Assembly (NCBI RefSeq): GCF_901000735.1 | Contig: NC_081542.1 | Coordinates: 37,444,571-37,508,570 of the forward strand | Length of the DNA: 64,000 nucleotides | From: Corylus avellana | Taxonomy: Eukaryota; Streptophyta; Magnoliopsida; Fagales; Betulaceae | Direction: 5' to 3' | In this document: positions 1 through 12,896 of the stretch, one piece after another | How positions within the stretch are numbered: the first letter of the stretch is position 1 | How the letters are laid out: each line of letters begins with the position of its first letter | Translations under genes and position numbers: made by a program | The notes under the pieces: model-generated | Databases searched by the model: none | What the model saw: the letters and a program-made list of their open reading frames with translations, nothing else | Told to the model about the DNA's origin: nothing

Positions 1-248
1 ATACCATATTCACTATCTGCACATATACGGGCCAATAACAAAATATGGATAATATCTACCTTAACCTACTCACATTTAAAAATAGTTTTGTCTTGTTGGA
101 TCATTTTTGTTTTTAGGTTGGCCTTGGGAGACATTAACATTATTGGTTAATTTATGGGAGATATTCACACAATTGATAGTTTGAGAGAAATATTAACAAA
201 GCGATGATAGTCCGAGGAAATATGAGAAATGCTAGAGGTCAATATTTT

Positions 249-388
249 TCTCATATTTGACTCATTTCATTTTATAAATCGATCATTAGATTTATGGATT
301 TATGTGGATTCCACGTACGTCAATGGTGGACTCCACAAATCTAATGATTAATCTATTAAATTTGTAGGAAAATATAGGTCAAATATGG
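249..388. repeat. Foldback (MITE-like) element
   Basis: The left arm (from tcatatttgact) and the right arm (ending ggtcaaatatgg) are imperfect reverse complements. The inner arms around tggattccac and gtggactcca also pair. No clean target-site duplication was found, so the family is unassigned. Confidence 0.5.
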
Positions 389-1889
389 AGAGTTTAATAA
401 GATATTATTGAATAACTGTCTAACGTGATTAATAAGATATTATTGAAAATGTTTAAAGTGCGAAGGAGGAGAGTTGAGCAGTTAGTGTTCGTTAATTATC
501 TCCAAATTAAAATACAACAGACATGTGGATAAGTTTAATAACGAATTAATTAATTAAACTGAAATTGTTCGCTTTTAATACTTATTATTAAGATTATTTT
601 AGGTAGTGCTATACACGAGACTATAACAAACGATTCTCTTCAAGTATTATTAAGTATTCTCCTTGCCATTCGTTTTGCCTAACGAGGCACATGTGGACCA
701 ACATTCTATGGTTGATGAAGAAATCTCCATGGCGATTAGTGCGTGCATTCATGGTGGTTAATTTAAAATTCTATCTAAAATAGTTAATTAAAACTTTTTT
801 TTTTCTACTTTAATTAACAACTTTTTAAAACTTGCATTGAACCGTTTATCTTTTTTTCTTTTTTAATTTTATTAAAATAATCTTTTTAAGAAAATCTCAA
901 TCTCAAGAATAGAATGATAGAAATGCAAATCACAAACCCACCTCAAGAATAGAACCCAACAAATCACAAATAAGAATTTCCCTTCTTTATCTACGGAGAA
1001 CTCACAAATCGCAAATTCACCACCTAGACAAATATCAACGCCACGATTCCGCCAATCCACCACCCAGACACACTACTTGCCTCTACATTGCGCCGATCGA
1101 TTGCCTAGCTCGCCTCAACAAATCTTAAATCCACCACCTAGACGAACGGTGTACAACTTTCGTCCATAAAAATGAGCGAAAGAGAACAACTAAACCAAAG
1201 AATGAGTGAAAAAAAAAAAAAAAAAAAAAGGCATAAAAAATTTATGCGTTGGTGAACAATGTTAACCTATATGTAGCGTGATACTACTCACCGACGCATG
1301 AAAAATGCATTTTGATTTTTTTCTTTTTCTTTTTTACATAATTCGACCGAGAAGGTTTTTTTAGATAAATGATTAGTTATTTTAGCTAAAAATGCAAAAT
1401 GGTTAAACCATTGGAGATGCTCTAAGTTAAGTTTGGATTGTTAAAAACAATTGTACCATAAAGATAATTAAGAAAAGGTACGTGTGCTCCATTATTGGGT
1501 GATAATGCCCAAAATAATGGTTAGCTTTCTACTCATTGGCTAAGCCAAGACCAAATCCAGAACCAATAACTTTTTCTTTGTCCATTCTTCTTCTGACAAG
1601 TTAAAAAAAATGCATGAACGATTGTGAGAGCCATTAACAATTTAATATGGTTAACTTGGAAAAGGAAAGGCACGGATTGCTTAGGTGACATTAGGTGGCC
1701 ACTAGTGTCTTGGTAGGTTTTAGTTGTAAACTTGTAATCAGAAAGAAACTCTTATATAAATTAACTCAATCTCATTAACTAAGGTAATCATTCAATAATG
1801 CAAATATGGCGTGCCTGAGATTGATTCTGGAATTTCATATGTCAATACTTCAAAAGTATATAAATGTAAAATTGGCTTGTGTAATTCAT

Positions 1890-4450
1890 GTTCGTGTATC
1901 AAATTAGGTCGTGTTGAGGCATGAGTATAATATTATATAGGTTAACCCTAACATAACAATTTAATTAAAGACTATAGAGATTAGGCAAGGCATGAAAGAG
2001 ATCGAGATTAAGTTAGTCCGGCCTATGACTAACATCCACACGTTGAAGCCTTATACGCTTCATCTTTCTTTGATATTTGATGTGAGTACAATGCTTTAGG
2101 GTTAAATCAACATTTATCACAAAGAATTTTTATCGTTAACAAAAAAGAGTCAAACCCCTCAACTCTAACCCGCTACATTTTGTGTTGAATTCATTTTGGG
2201 TTCATAAGTCGTGTCAAAAATCATAGCCTTAAATGTTGCGGGTCGTATTGGGGTTGAGTTGAGGTATGAATATAAAACTATATAGGTCAACCTTAACCTG
2301 AGTCATTTAATTAAATGAGTTAAATTCCTTAATTATAACCCGCTAATTTTGTGTTAGATTCGTATTAGCTTTACTACGGGCCGTGTTAAAAACTACCAGC
2401 CCTAGCTACATAGACGACTAATAAAAAAACATTTAATCTAGGACATTTTATTTATATACAAATTAACCCACATAAATCTTCTTTATTAAAATCCAAAATC
2501 ATTAAATAGAAAAAAGGAAAACAAGTAAAAGAAGGCCACCATCACGGGTACACCAATAAGCATAGAGCTTTGTTTATTAGAAGTGAAAATGGGATGAGTG
2601 GGCAAACCACTACAAATCCTCATCAAAAGTATGTTTATATATATATGACATGCACCATCCAAAGCAAACAAAAATAGGAACCTTTATCAATTACAAGGGG
2701 ATTGTTTGTCGCAGTATTGCAATCCTACGCACCACAAAGAATGGTCCTTGATGGTACCAAACCAAAAACCCAACAAAAAAGAAGATGGGAGGTTCCTTTT
2801 GATTCATATAACCAATTTTGATTGTTGACATTTCAACAACTATGTGGTTTTAGGTTACTTGCCGTGTCTCTTTGACAACTAAACATATCTAAGCACGCTT
2901 GAAAACGACATCCCATTTGTCCACGTCATGGCTTATGGGATGACCCATAGAATCATAAAAACGGTGGGTGTTTTCTATTTTTATTATTTATTATTTATTT
3001 TTAAAGGATCTTTTATGATCGGGAATCCCTCTTCTTACTCATGCCCCATTCTTTTCCGTTGGAGTACGTGAGAAGAGCTTTTTTTTTTCCTTTTCTTTTC
3101 TTTTGTTTGACCAAGAGACCCACTTGTGGGGCCCTTTGCACGTGCAAGAGCTCATTTGCTCGCGTGTAACTATTACCGTTCAATAAGGATAAGACTATAT
3201 AAGATTAAATTCTAACTCAACCCATTAACAGTTCAAATCTTTCAACTCTAACCAAATAATTTTGTGTTGAATTTATTTTTGGTCCGTAAGTCGTATCAAA
3301 ATTTACCTCCCCTTATGTCACGTGTCGAATTTAAGACATATCAATAAATAAATATAAAATTATATAGGTTAATTTTTCCTCCTGATTAGGTCATGGAAAC
3401 GGGAAATGGATCCTCTCAATTTCACTTAAAATGAAAAGCATTCATTTAGTGCAATTAAAACATTTTATTCAAAAAATAAATAAACAATATTACTCTCTTA
3501 AGGATCTGTTTGGGATTGCGTTTGAGGGACCTAAAAGTATTTTTAATATTCAAAAAGTCCGTTTGAAGAAAAAAGTATCCATTTGGTAACAAAATTAAAA
3601 GCGCTTTTAATGGTCTAAAAAACTTAAAAATGGCCAAAAAAATACTTTTGGCAAAAGCTTAAAAATGAATTTTTTGCTCACAAACTTTTTTTTAACTTAA
3701 AAATTTTATTTTTCAAACACAATTCCAAATAAACTCTACTCTAATAAAAGGTGGTTGTTCCGAAGATTGAGACCATAACGTCGTATGTATGACTACCTAA
3801 CTCCTTTGGCTCAAATTTACCATGTCACCCTTGCACATTTCTGGAAGTTTGTGTAGTACAGAGCCTGGTAGTACATTTTTTTTTATCGGTTTAGATTTGC
3901 TGTCTAGAATTGTCAAACTGGATGACAGGATGAGGCTATCATCTCTTTCAATCCATTTAATTATATTATCATATTTATTTTTCTTGAGTTGGTCAAATTA
4001 GTTGAGGCTCTCTATTGTGCTACATTTTAATTTTTTTTATTCATTTGACTTAAAAAAAAAAAAAAAAGGGAAGGGCAAATATGGGTTGAGAGAAGTTTGA
4101 TCCTAACCTTGTAGGTTGGGGTGGCATATTAGTGTCTACTTTGTCGGGTTTGGATAATATCAAAGAACGAGTATAAAATTATATAAATTAATTTTAATTT
4201 GATTAATTTAATTAAACAGGTCAGATTTATTAACTTTACCTTCTTAATTTCATATTAATTTTGTGTTAGGTTCTTAAGTCATATAACTCGTATCGAAAAT
4301 TGCTAGTCATAAATATTGTGTGTTGAATTCGAGTTGTGTCGAGATATATGCATAATATTATATAGGTCAATCTTATCTCAACCAATTTAATTAAACGGAT
4401 TAGAAATTTAACTCTAATCTAAGTGTTAATTTCTAAATTGTGTTAAAAAT
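1890..4450. repeat. Cluster of degenerate dispersed repeats
   Basis: Blocks near 1900-2010, 2195-2400, 3180-3385 and 4090-4450 share a recurring text: a 'gttgaggtatgagtataa' stretch, then 'attatataggt(c/t)aa', then 'atttaattaaa', then 'ttttgtgttagattc'. The same text recurs near 62490-62850 at the other end of the window. It has no coding capacity. It may be decayed copies of a non-autonomous element or LTR fragment; the class is not determined. Confidence 0.45.
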
Positions 4451-4452
4451 TA

Positions 4453-4602
4453 GAGCAGTGTTTAATAGAACACTGACGTATATAAACAGTCATGTACGCC
4501 AGTGTTCTGTTATTATATAATATTATTAAAATATTATATAAACAGTACAAAAAAATAGAACATTACAGTCATGCACACTAATGTTCTATTAAAGACTGTT
4601 CT
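4453..4602. repeat. Foldback MITE
   Basis: The ends agagcagtgtttaatagaac and gttctattaaagactgttct are near-perfect reverse complements. Both arms carry an inner cagtcatg(t/c)acgcc-like block. The flanks show a short repeat (aaaaatt on both sides), consistent with a 7-8 bp target duplication. The second haplotype copy begins inside this element at 13615. The 60412-60524 element shares some inner text (cataaacagtg, acgccagt). Confidence 0.6.
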
Positions 4603-4992
4603 AAAAATTATGAACACGATGATACATGGAGCAGTAAATTCAATAATTGAAATGTGGATGCCACATCCTTTTATCTTTTCTACGAACTAGTGGACAACAA
4701 CGATGAATTTGGGTGGAAGGATCAAGGGACCCAATTTTTTGAAGGAGCTGTCTTGTTCAAGTCAGTGGAACATTATTTTCTTTCCTTAAATTTTTTTTTT
4801 TTTTTTTTTTTTTTTCCTGTTTGGTGGAACAAATGTCATCTTTCCAACATCTTAATCACCAAAAAGGTTTGCTTTCTGAAATTTGTCCTCCATTTTCCAA
4901 TTTCTTTTTTATTGATGTTATTTTAGAGTATTAATATCAATGAACTAACTGAAAAGCACATTAGGTTTAGATATAATGATTTTTTTTTTTTT

Positions 4993-5609
4993 GTAAAGTT
5001 TACATACCCTCTCAAACTACCACCCAATTGACAATGTACCCCCCAAACTTTCAATTGTGATAATGTTCCCTTCAAACTACCAAAACATTGTCAATGTCCC
5101 CCCCCCCAAGACTAGCAATAAGACAAAAATGCTCCTATAGATTTCTCAATAAGACAAAAATACCCCTATAAATTCAAAAAAAAAATAATTTTCTTTAAAA
5201 ACGAAAAATTTTAATTTAAAAATAATAACAAAAATTTTTATTTTATTTTTTTTTAAAACGGAAATTTTTATTTAAAAAAAAAAACTATTTTTTATTTAGT
5301 TTTAAAAAACAAAAAATTTCATTTTATTAAACGAAAATTTTATTTTTTTTAAACGTAAATTTTTATTTAAATAAAATTATAAAACAAAAATAAATTTAAA
5401 AAAAAAACGAAAATTTTCAATTTTTATATATAAAAAAAAAAAGAATCAATTTTTTTTTAAAATTTTTTTTCTTATAAAATTGATTTTTTTAAAAAAAAAA
5501 AAATTGGCCAACGTTTGGATTTTTTTTTGTTAGTTTTAGGTTTTTTTCTAGAAGTTTAAGTTTAAGTTTTTTTTAAAAAAAAATTTACTAAGGGTAATTT
5601 CGTCATTGG
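4993..5609. repeat. Long-arm MITE, truncated by gap (copy 1)
   Basis: The element begins near gtaaagtttacataccctct with C-rich blocks (caatgtaccccccaaac) and A/T-rich inner sequence. It ends in a right-arm start (agggtaatttcgtcattgg) cut off by the N run. The counterpart in copy 2 is 14066-14690 and continues a little further (gggggaacattgacaattt), confirming inverted arms. The full length is hidden by the gap. Confidence 0.5.
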
Positions 5610-6548
5610 NNNNNNNNNNNNNNNNNNNNNNNNNNNNNNNNNNNNNNNNNNNNNNNNNNNNNNNNNNNNNNNNNNNNNNNNNNNNNNNNNNNNNNNNNNN
5701 NNNNNNNNNNNNNNNNNNNNNNNNNNNNNNNNNNNNNNNNNNNNNNNNNNNNNNNNNNNNNNNNNNNNNNNNNNNNNNNNNNNNNNNNNNNNNNNNNNNN
5801 NNNNNNNNNNNNNNNNNNNNNNNNNNNNNNNNNNNNNNNNNNNNNNNNNNNNNNNNNNNNNNNNNNNNNNNNNNNNNNNNNNNNNNNNNNNNNNNNNNNN
5901 NNNNNNNNNNNNNNNNNNNNNNNNNNNNNNNNNNNNNNNNNNNNNNNNNNNNNNNNNNNNNNNNNNNNNNNNNNNNNNNNNNNNNNNNNNNNNNNNNNNN
6001 NNNNNNNNNNNNNNNNNNNNNNNNNNNNNNNNNNNNNNNNNNNNNNNNNNNNNNNNNNNNNNNNNNNNNNNNNNNNNNNNNNNNNNNNNNNNNNNNNNNN
6101 NNNNNNNNNNNNNNNNNNNNNNNNNNNNNNNNNNNNNNNNNNNNNNNNNNNNNNNNNNNNNNNNNNNNNNNNNNNNNNNNNNNNNNNNNNNNNNNNNNNN
6201 NNNNNNNNNNNNNNNNNNNNNNNNNNNNNNNNNNNNNNNNNNNNNNNNNNNNNNNNNNNNNNNNNNNNNNNNNNNNNNNNNNNNNNNNNNNNNNNNNNNN
6301 NNNNNNNNNNNNNNNNNNNNNNNNNNNNNNNNNNNNNNNNNNNNNNNNNNNNNNNNNNNNNNNNNNNNNNNNNNNNNNNNNNNNNNNNNNNNNNNNNNNN
6401 NNNNNNNNNNNNNNNNNNNNNNNNNNNNNNNNNNNNNNNNNNNNNNNNNNNNNNNNNNNNNNNNNNNNNNNNNNNNNNNNNNNNNNNNNNNNNNNNNNNN
6501 NNNNNNNNNNNNNNNNNNNNNNNNNNNNNNNNNNNNNNNNNNNNNNNN
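5610..6548. other. Assembly gap (939 N)
   Basis: Unsequenced. The matching stretch of copy 2 (about 14691-15428) is partly sequenced and contains a MITE at about 14929-15300, so this gap probably hides the same element. Confidence 0.95.
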
Positions 6549-6904
6549 ACCAATGTTTCAATTTTTGCAATGCACCCCTCCCAAACTTGCAAACTTTTTT
6601 CAATTCGACCAATTTCATCCAAAAATTTCCATATTGCCCATAATTTTTTTTTTTTAATTTTTATAAAAAAAATTTAAAAAAAATATTCGATCTGGCCATT
6701 TTTGCAACCCCCAATTTTTATTTTTTATTTTTTATAAAAAATAAAAAAGTAAAAAAAATTAGGGGCAATATGAGAATTTTTGGATGAAATTGGTTGAATT
6801 GAAACAAATTTGCAAGTTTGGGAAGGTACATTGCAAAAATTGAAACATTGGTGGTCGAATTGAAAATTGCCCCAAACTTTGAGGGGGTAAAGTGTAATTT
6901 TCCC
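6549..6904. repeat. MULE-like MITE, right part (copy 1)
   Basis: Repeated text aatgtttcaatttttgcaat and its reverse complement, plus the terminal block ctttgagggggtaaagtg and aattttccc, mark a foldback element. It is related to the complete one at 10196-10631. The outer left arm lies in the preceding gap. The copy 2 equivalent is 15429-15737. Confidence 0.55.
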
Positions 6905-7932
6905 AACATAACTAAGTAGTCTAAGTTGCATTTTTAGATTCTAAAAGTTTCTTTTTTTATCCATAGAGGTCAAGTAGGTTTATGAACAACAGACAACCTT
7001 CTATTTTTAAAACTAAACAAACAAATAAAGGAAGAACACATTTTTTTGAATAATGATAGATACTGTATTTTTATCTTTGTTTTTTTTATTCAACATTGTA
7101 TTAAAATTTAATAACACTACATTCATAACTCAGTGATAATTTTAAAAGATAGATAAATTTTGCGAGAATAAAATTTTAAAAGCCATACTTAAAAAGGCAA
7201 TCCCACTCGACCTAAGGCACCAAGTACTTTTATTACTTTCTTTCCCTTAAAAGTTGTTCTTTAAAAGACCGATCCCTACCATTGTTTCTTTCTATTACTA
7301 AACCTTCTTTTTTTTCTTCTCAAACTTGTTCTTTCAAGAAGTACTTAAAGAGACACGAGTCATATCATAGATAAAATAAGCATACACATGATAAGTCATT
7401 TGGAAAACTTACTTACAACTTTTACTTACACCATTGCCAGTCATTTGACTCATATCACATGTCGGTTTGCATCATGTTACATTGATTAGGTAGGATTTGT
7501 TCCTTTTTGGAATTCCTAAAACTCCATCGAACTATAAACAACCTTTTTCTTCAAGAAAATCCTAATTTTTTAAGTTTGGGTTGTCCGTTCGAACGGCCTA
7601 CGGTCACAACTATGAACGAGGCCTCCTAGAACTAGCTCGTTTAAACATATGCTATTGTTAACGTAACTCTATGGTTCTATCTTGTTCGAGCGAGACCTAT
7701 TTCATTCAAATGAAATTGCTCCACTCTGAACATCTTCATGTGAAAACTACTATAAAGCATAACTTTGCTTCATCCAATCTCTCCCCCGGCCCGGTCCATA
7801 TAACCCAAAACAATCGAACACATATCTCAAGATGTTAATTTTTAATGTAAAAAATATATAATTTTGATTAAATTAATTTTGTATTTTACTCTTTTCTCTA
7901 TACCTTACCACAATATAACAACAAAACCTTTC

Positions 7933-8103
7933 GAGTAATGCTATAAGTGTCTCTTGTGTCATTCTTATGTCTCTCTATGGATGATGTGATTCTTAAAATC
8001 ACCATTAGACTCGTGATTGATTATTATTGGATTTTGATCAAAGGACGATTTTAAAAGTCACCTCATTTTTTGATTGACATAAGAGAGACTAGTAAAATTA
8101 CTC
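7933..8103. repeat. Foldback MITE (copy 1)
   Basis: The ends gagtaatgctataagtgtct and agagactagtaaaattactc are inverted repeats, and the inner arms (cttatgtctctc and gacataagagag) pair as well. Flanks aaacctttc and aaacctccc suggest a decayed 9-bp target duplication. It belongs to the same general family as 58119-58292. Confidence 0.6.
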
Positions 8104-8945
8104 AAACCTCCCTTCTATCAATAAAAACAACCAAGATCTTCAACACTTACTCAACCACACCGATCACATGACTCACAATATTATAAAAATTCTATTTTTA
8201 TCCTTTATCTTTTATCTTCTTTTTTTAAAACCTCAAACTCACTCTTAACATATTAACAACTTCACACAACCTCCCATTAACAACAAAAACATCAAAAACA
8301 CAAACTAAATCTGAAACACATGGAGAAAGATGTAGGAACTTACCCCCTTTTGGTTTCCTTAAGCTTTCTCCATCTTCAAGACTCTCTCTCTCCTCTCTAA
8401 AACCCTAAAAAGAGCTCAACATCTAAACACACTCTCAGCTTCAATGGACAAAAGACGAGAGAAGATGAAAATTTTATTTGGTTTCGAACGTTTAAATAGA
8501 CCTAGTTCGAGCACTGTACAAATATAATTCAAACAGAATATGCTTCCGTTCGAACATATCACATCACGCATTTAATATGCATCATATCTATGTCGCATCT
8601 CACCAAACCCGTATAATTGTCAACAAGTGGATATGTCGTTTCGTTAGAACGACACGCTATCTGAAGAGTAGTTCCTCAGTCGGAGGTCCATCACCCAATA
8701 AATCATTAGAGGGGCTTTTCATCAGCAGTGCTCTCGGTTCTTGACGAGGGGTGTGGGCCTCGATGGGTCGTGAGCCCATAGACTTTTGTGGGCCTAATAA
8801 TGGACTTGCGAAGTTTCATATCATCAAATTAAAATGTGAAAATCCTTCCTCCTTAAGTGATAAATCAAGAACAATAAGGTATAATAGGTGTCCTAAGAAC
8901 TCTCCCTATGTATACGTCTTAACTTCCATTGTAGATAAGCTTACT

Positions 8946-9771
8946 TAAGGATGTAAACGAACCAAACTTGAGCGAGCTTCTCTTGTTTGAATTCGGCTCG
9001 TTTAAATTTTACTCGAGCTTGAGCCGAGCTAAAAAATTGAGCTTGAGCTCATAATAAGTCGAACCGAGCCAAGCTGGCTCTTATATTTATTATTATTATT
9101 ATTATTATTTTATAAATTTAAACTTCAAGTACTCGTAAACGGTTCAAGAAGCCAGCTTGCATATGAGCATTTGCTTAGCTTGGCTAGCCGAGTATGGAGT
9201 ATGAGTCAACACAGTAAAACACTTGGTTTCGAAGAAAGATGATATGCATCTTCTTATAAATAAGCAAACTTGGGGATTAATGTTTTCTTAGCAATGTAGA
9301 ACAAGTTAACAGGTTGTATTCAGACTGCAGTGGGACAACGCCCCTACAAAAAAATATTTTTTCAACGTCTCTCTCTCTCTCTCTCTCAATCTCCCTTAGC
9401 AGTCACAACGCATCTTTCACCCCAACTCACTCTCTCACTTTCGCTCACCAAATTTTTGTAAAAAAAATTATATACATACATTTGTTATATATATATATAT
9501 ATATATATATAGTATATTTGTTATTATTGAGTAATATTGATTATATATTATTATTATTTGTTACTTAATAAAAAATATACGAGTCGAGCCTAATAAGCAA
9601 GTCGAGCCTTATATGAGCTTGCACATGAGCGCACTCGCGAGTATAACCGAACTGAGTTTGCTTCGTTTAATATTCGAGTTAAGATTTATATTTACGAAGC
9701 GTTTCATTTAATAATCAATTGAGCATTAGTCGAATTTATACGCGCCGATTCCGAGCTCGATAACACCCCTA
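8946..9771. mobile_element. hAT-like non-autonomous element (copy 1)
   Basis: The left end taaggatgtaaacgaacc and right end gagctcgataacacccct+a are partly matching inverted ends of the TAGGGGTGT type. The interior is rich in gagctcgag/gagcc motifs and includes a block gggacaacgcccctacaaa and a (TA)n tract. The same element type, with a perfect 8-bp duplication, is at 51836-52862. Here the flanks (cttact and cttatact) are imperfect. It has no transposase, so it would depend on a relative for movement. Confidence 0.6.
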
Positions 9772-10195
9772 CTTATACTATAAAATATTGCTAGGAAAAA
9801 GGAAAGAAGAAAAAGTCTCGCTCTAGAGGAAATTTGAACATTAATTTAAACAAATTTTCCATATTCAACGCAAGGATACTCGTAACTTTGCGTCCAAACA
9901 CGCGTTGCGTGGTCAAGCCATCGACGGCTGCCGCTAACGAACGAAGACGCCCTCCTGTCTTGTTCCCCCCTAAAAAGTCTCCACAATTCCCAAAATACCC
10001 AAGAGCTTCTGCGATTCCAAGTGGACATTAACTAACACATTTTTTATAACAATCATTAAATCCACGTGCTCACGCAAGCATGTAACGAAGGTAGAAAAAC
10101 TCCCATTTGGCCATTTTTTAATAAATGTCATAATTTATTTTATTTTTTTTTCAAACTACTATTTTATAAAATTGTTGAACATGAGAAAAATATAT

Positions 10196-10631
10196 GAAAA
10201 AATTACAGTTTACCCTCTCAAAGTTGATAGCGTTTTTCAATTCGAATACCAAAGTTTCAATTTTTGCAATCCATCCTTCCAAAGTTTCAAATTTTTGCAA
10301 TTTGACCAATTGTATCCAAAATTTCTCATATTGCTCATAATTTTTATTTTTTATTTTTTATAAAAAAATTTTAAAAAAAATTCGGGGTGGCCGTAATCAC
10401 TCCTTTGGCCATCTAGCCATTTTTGCACTCCCAAATTTGTATTTTTTATTATTATTTTATAAAAAAATAAAAAATAAAAATAAAAATTAGGGGCAATATG
10501 AACATTTTGAGATAATATTGGTCGAATTGAAAAAAAATTGAAACTTTGTAGGAGTAGATTGCAAAAATTGAAACTTTGATGTTTGAATTAAAAAACGCTG
10601 TCAACTTTGAGGGATAAACTGTAATTTTTCC
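10196..10631. repeat. Long-arm MULE-like MITE (copy 1)
   Basis: The two arms, each roughly 165 bases, are reverse complements starting gaaaaaattacagttta and ending taaactgtaatttttcc. They enclose a centre with cggggtggccg. Flanking aaaatatat at 10187-10195 and 10632-10640 is a 9-bp target duplication, the size typical of Mutator-like elements. A transcript through it would form a long hairpin. Confidence 0.75.
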
Positions 10632-10725
10632 AAAATATATATATTTTAATAATTTTTTCTAACTCGATTTTTAAAAATTGCGTGTCATTTACAAAAAATG
10701 AAAAAAAATCTAATAAAAAAAAGAG

Positions 10726-10906
10726 AAATGCTAGGTGTTCTTCTACTGTTCTCCTGGTGTCCTCCCAAATGTGATGTGACTTTTAAATTATCGTTGAATT
10801 TAAGATTATCATTATTGACTTTTAATCCATTGGTAATTTTAAAAGTCATATCACAATTGAGAAGACACCTGAAGAATACTAAAAAAAAAAAAACACTTAG
10901 CATTTT
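10726..10906. repeat. Foldback MITE (copy 1)
   Basis: Inverted arms aaatgctaggtgttcttc and cacttagcatttt, with inner pair gatgtgacttttaaa and tttaaaagtcatatc. A poly-A tract interrupts the right arm. No coding potential is supported. Confidence 0.55.
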
Positions 10907-11730
10907 CCTAAAAAAAATAAGTGAAAGAGTAAAATAGGAGCTCAGGAAAAAAAAATGAAAAAAGAAAATGAAAAAAGGCAAAAAGGCTCACGTGGCTGGA
11001 ATAGAGATACCAACTAACTTGTTTAATAGGGGAAATTTGTTGCATTGTTGTACCCACTGTTCAAATCCATTTGTTGGGTTTCTTTTTCCTGACTTTCTTT
11101 TTTTTTATATTTCTTCAACATTTGGACAGGCTGTTGGATCTTTTTGGTTGAGGTTGTTGGTTTGGTTGAATTATGGTTGTATGAGACTAAGTTTGTATTA
11201 TCAAAAAAAAAAAAAAAAATTATGTCGTTATAATACCAAATTCTCCTCCTCACATTTACCCGATGCTCGTGGCCGTGCGGGTTTTTTTTAACAGATGTGT
11301 TATACATTCTCTTTCGATAGTTCTTCTAATCTTTCAATTTTTAAAATTTTAATTGAATTTGTGAGGCCATGTTCAAGAGATGTGCTCTACATTTTCTTTC
11401 GGTTATTTTCTGATTCTTTCAATTTTCAAAATCACCATGGAACGAATCATTTCTCTTCTTTAAACAAATAGTGAAAAACCACAATTTTAACTAAAGCTTA
11501 GACTCTTCTTAGATTTTTTTTATTTTTTAATTTTTTTTTAATTTTTATGCTTTTCCAAATCTTAAAAAAGAAAATTTTTCTAGCATTTTAAAATTAATGC
11601 TTAGATTATGTAAGATTTTATGACATAGTGGGCTTAGATTTATGACAATCTTAATTTGATGGATAAACCATGAAAAGTTCATAATATCTTTTTTGTATAC
11701 CATAAAAAGAAAAAGAAAAAGAAAAGGGGG

Positions 11731-11892
11731 AGTGATAGGGAGCCAAACAAATGAACTCAGAAAATTTTTCAAACTGATGTGGCAGACTGTGAGTGATATA
11801 TAAGGAAAAGAGAATTACATTTTTTAATTTAAAAATCCTTGTCATCTCAATTTAAAATTTTTCTGAGTTCATTTGCTTAACTCCCTAGCACT
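11731..11892. repeat. Foldback MITE (copy 1)
   Basis: The ends agtgatagggag and ctccctagcact are inverted. Arms caaatgaactcagaaaattt and aaatttttctgagttcattt pair closely. About 1 kb upstream of the RAN1 start in this haplotype; the counterpart is at 20553-20712. Confidence 0.65.
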
Positions 11893-12399
11893 ACCCAAAA
11901 GGAAAAAGAAGAGGTTTGAATAATTAGTATTGTTTGACTCTTTTTGGTCTACTTTTAGGGGAAAAAAACTTGGGGTTCAAATTGATTTCTCTCATTTTCT
12001 TTTTAATTGAAAAAAAAAAAATGATCCATATGAAAGTTCAAACTCCAATGTTGCCTCTATATATATATATATATATTTGCATTAAATTGAAGTAAAATAT
12101 ATAAAAGAAAAAAAAAATTACATGAAACTACATTGACAAGTGACTTGAAATATGATTTAGTTTAGGTGGTGTAAAAAAATTTACATCACACTTTCTGTAG
12201 TTTTTTTATTTACTTTCAAGTTTTTTACCATTGAAAAGACTAATTTTTTTTTTTCTCGTTATCAAAAAATCCAAAAAACAAAATATTAATTATAGATAAT
12301 TAATGACAATAATAAAACTAAAAAAATAAGAAAACAAAAAAAGATGGAATAATAATTATAACTATCAACCTCAGAAATAAGGGAAATTGATTAAAAGTG

Positions 12400-12793
12400 G
12401 AGTTGGAATTAAGACAACAGAAATCAAAACTAAAGAATGGAAAAACTTGAATAAAATTTTGTATTAAATTGTGTACAGAAAAAAGCTTAAATAAAATAAG
12501 AAAATACAATTAATAAATTAATGGTCAAAATTACAGAAGAAAATATCATCAAAGACTCCATCTAGAATTCAACATAATCAAAGGCCAGAAGTAGAAGTTT
12601 TCCATGATTGACAGGGTCTCCTCTCACATGTGCAGTACAGAACCACCAAACCGGCCATGAAAGTACAAAAGCACCTACTCGGAAACCCCAATGTAAAAGA
12701 AGGGCAAAATAGGAATCCAAAAAAGTCTACCCCACCAGCTTCCACCTGCAACTTGTAGTTAAAAGAATTGCTGTCTCACCATTTCCCTCGGAA

Positions 12794-12830
<37 letters not shown>

Positions 12831-12896
12831 CTTGATTTTCTCTTTTTCTTTATATTCTTTGTGCTTTGATTTTTCTCTGCTCTGGGGTACCCTCCA
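12400..12896 (+). promoter_or_regulatory. RAN1: RAN1 upstream/5' leader region, copy 1
   Basis: Sequence directly before the start codon of copy 1 exon 1. A (CT)n tract at about 12798-12828 probably lies in the transcribed leader, as often seen in plant 5' UTRs. No convincing TATA box was seen. It is nearly identical to the region before 22429. Confidence 0.4.

Larger units (their letters stand above)
1..4452. other. AT-rich intergenic region, no gene recognised
   Basis: No open frame here has a recognisable domain or plausible exon structure. The stretch holds poly-A and poly-T runs, a foldback element near 249-388, a weak hairpin near 1239-1312 and several degenerate copies of a dispersed repeat between about 1890 and 4450. 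Short frames such as 872-1063 on the minus strand are low-complexity and not supported as genes. Confidence 0.6.

Noticed and set aside
1239..1312. Possible small hairpin element (atttatgcgttggtgaac with a partial complement)
   Set aside because: Arms are short and imperfect, with no target duplication.
5548..6643. Long open frames through 5610-6548
   Set aside because: They consist of N-derived unknown residues with a few real codons at the edges.
8751..8948. 65-residue frame conserved in both haplotype copies (17609-17794)
   Set aside because: Same reason; it has repeat-like surroundings and no recognised family.
9834..10031. 65-residue frame conserved in both haplotype copies (18620-18865)
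   Set aside because: Conservation is explained by the copies being near-identical alleles. No domain, and a similar-length antisense frame exists.
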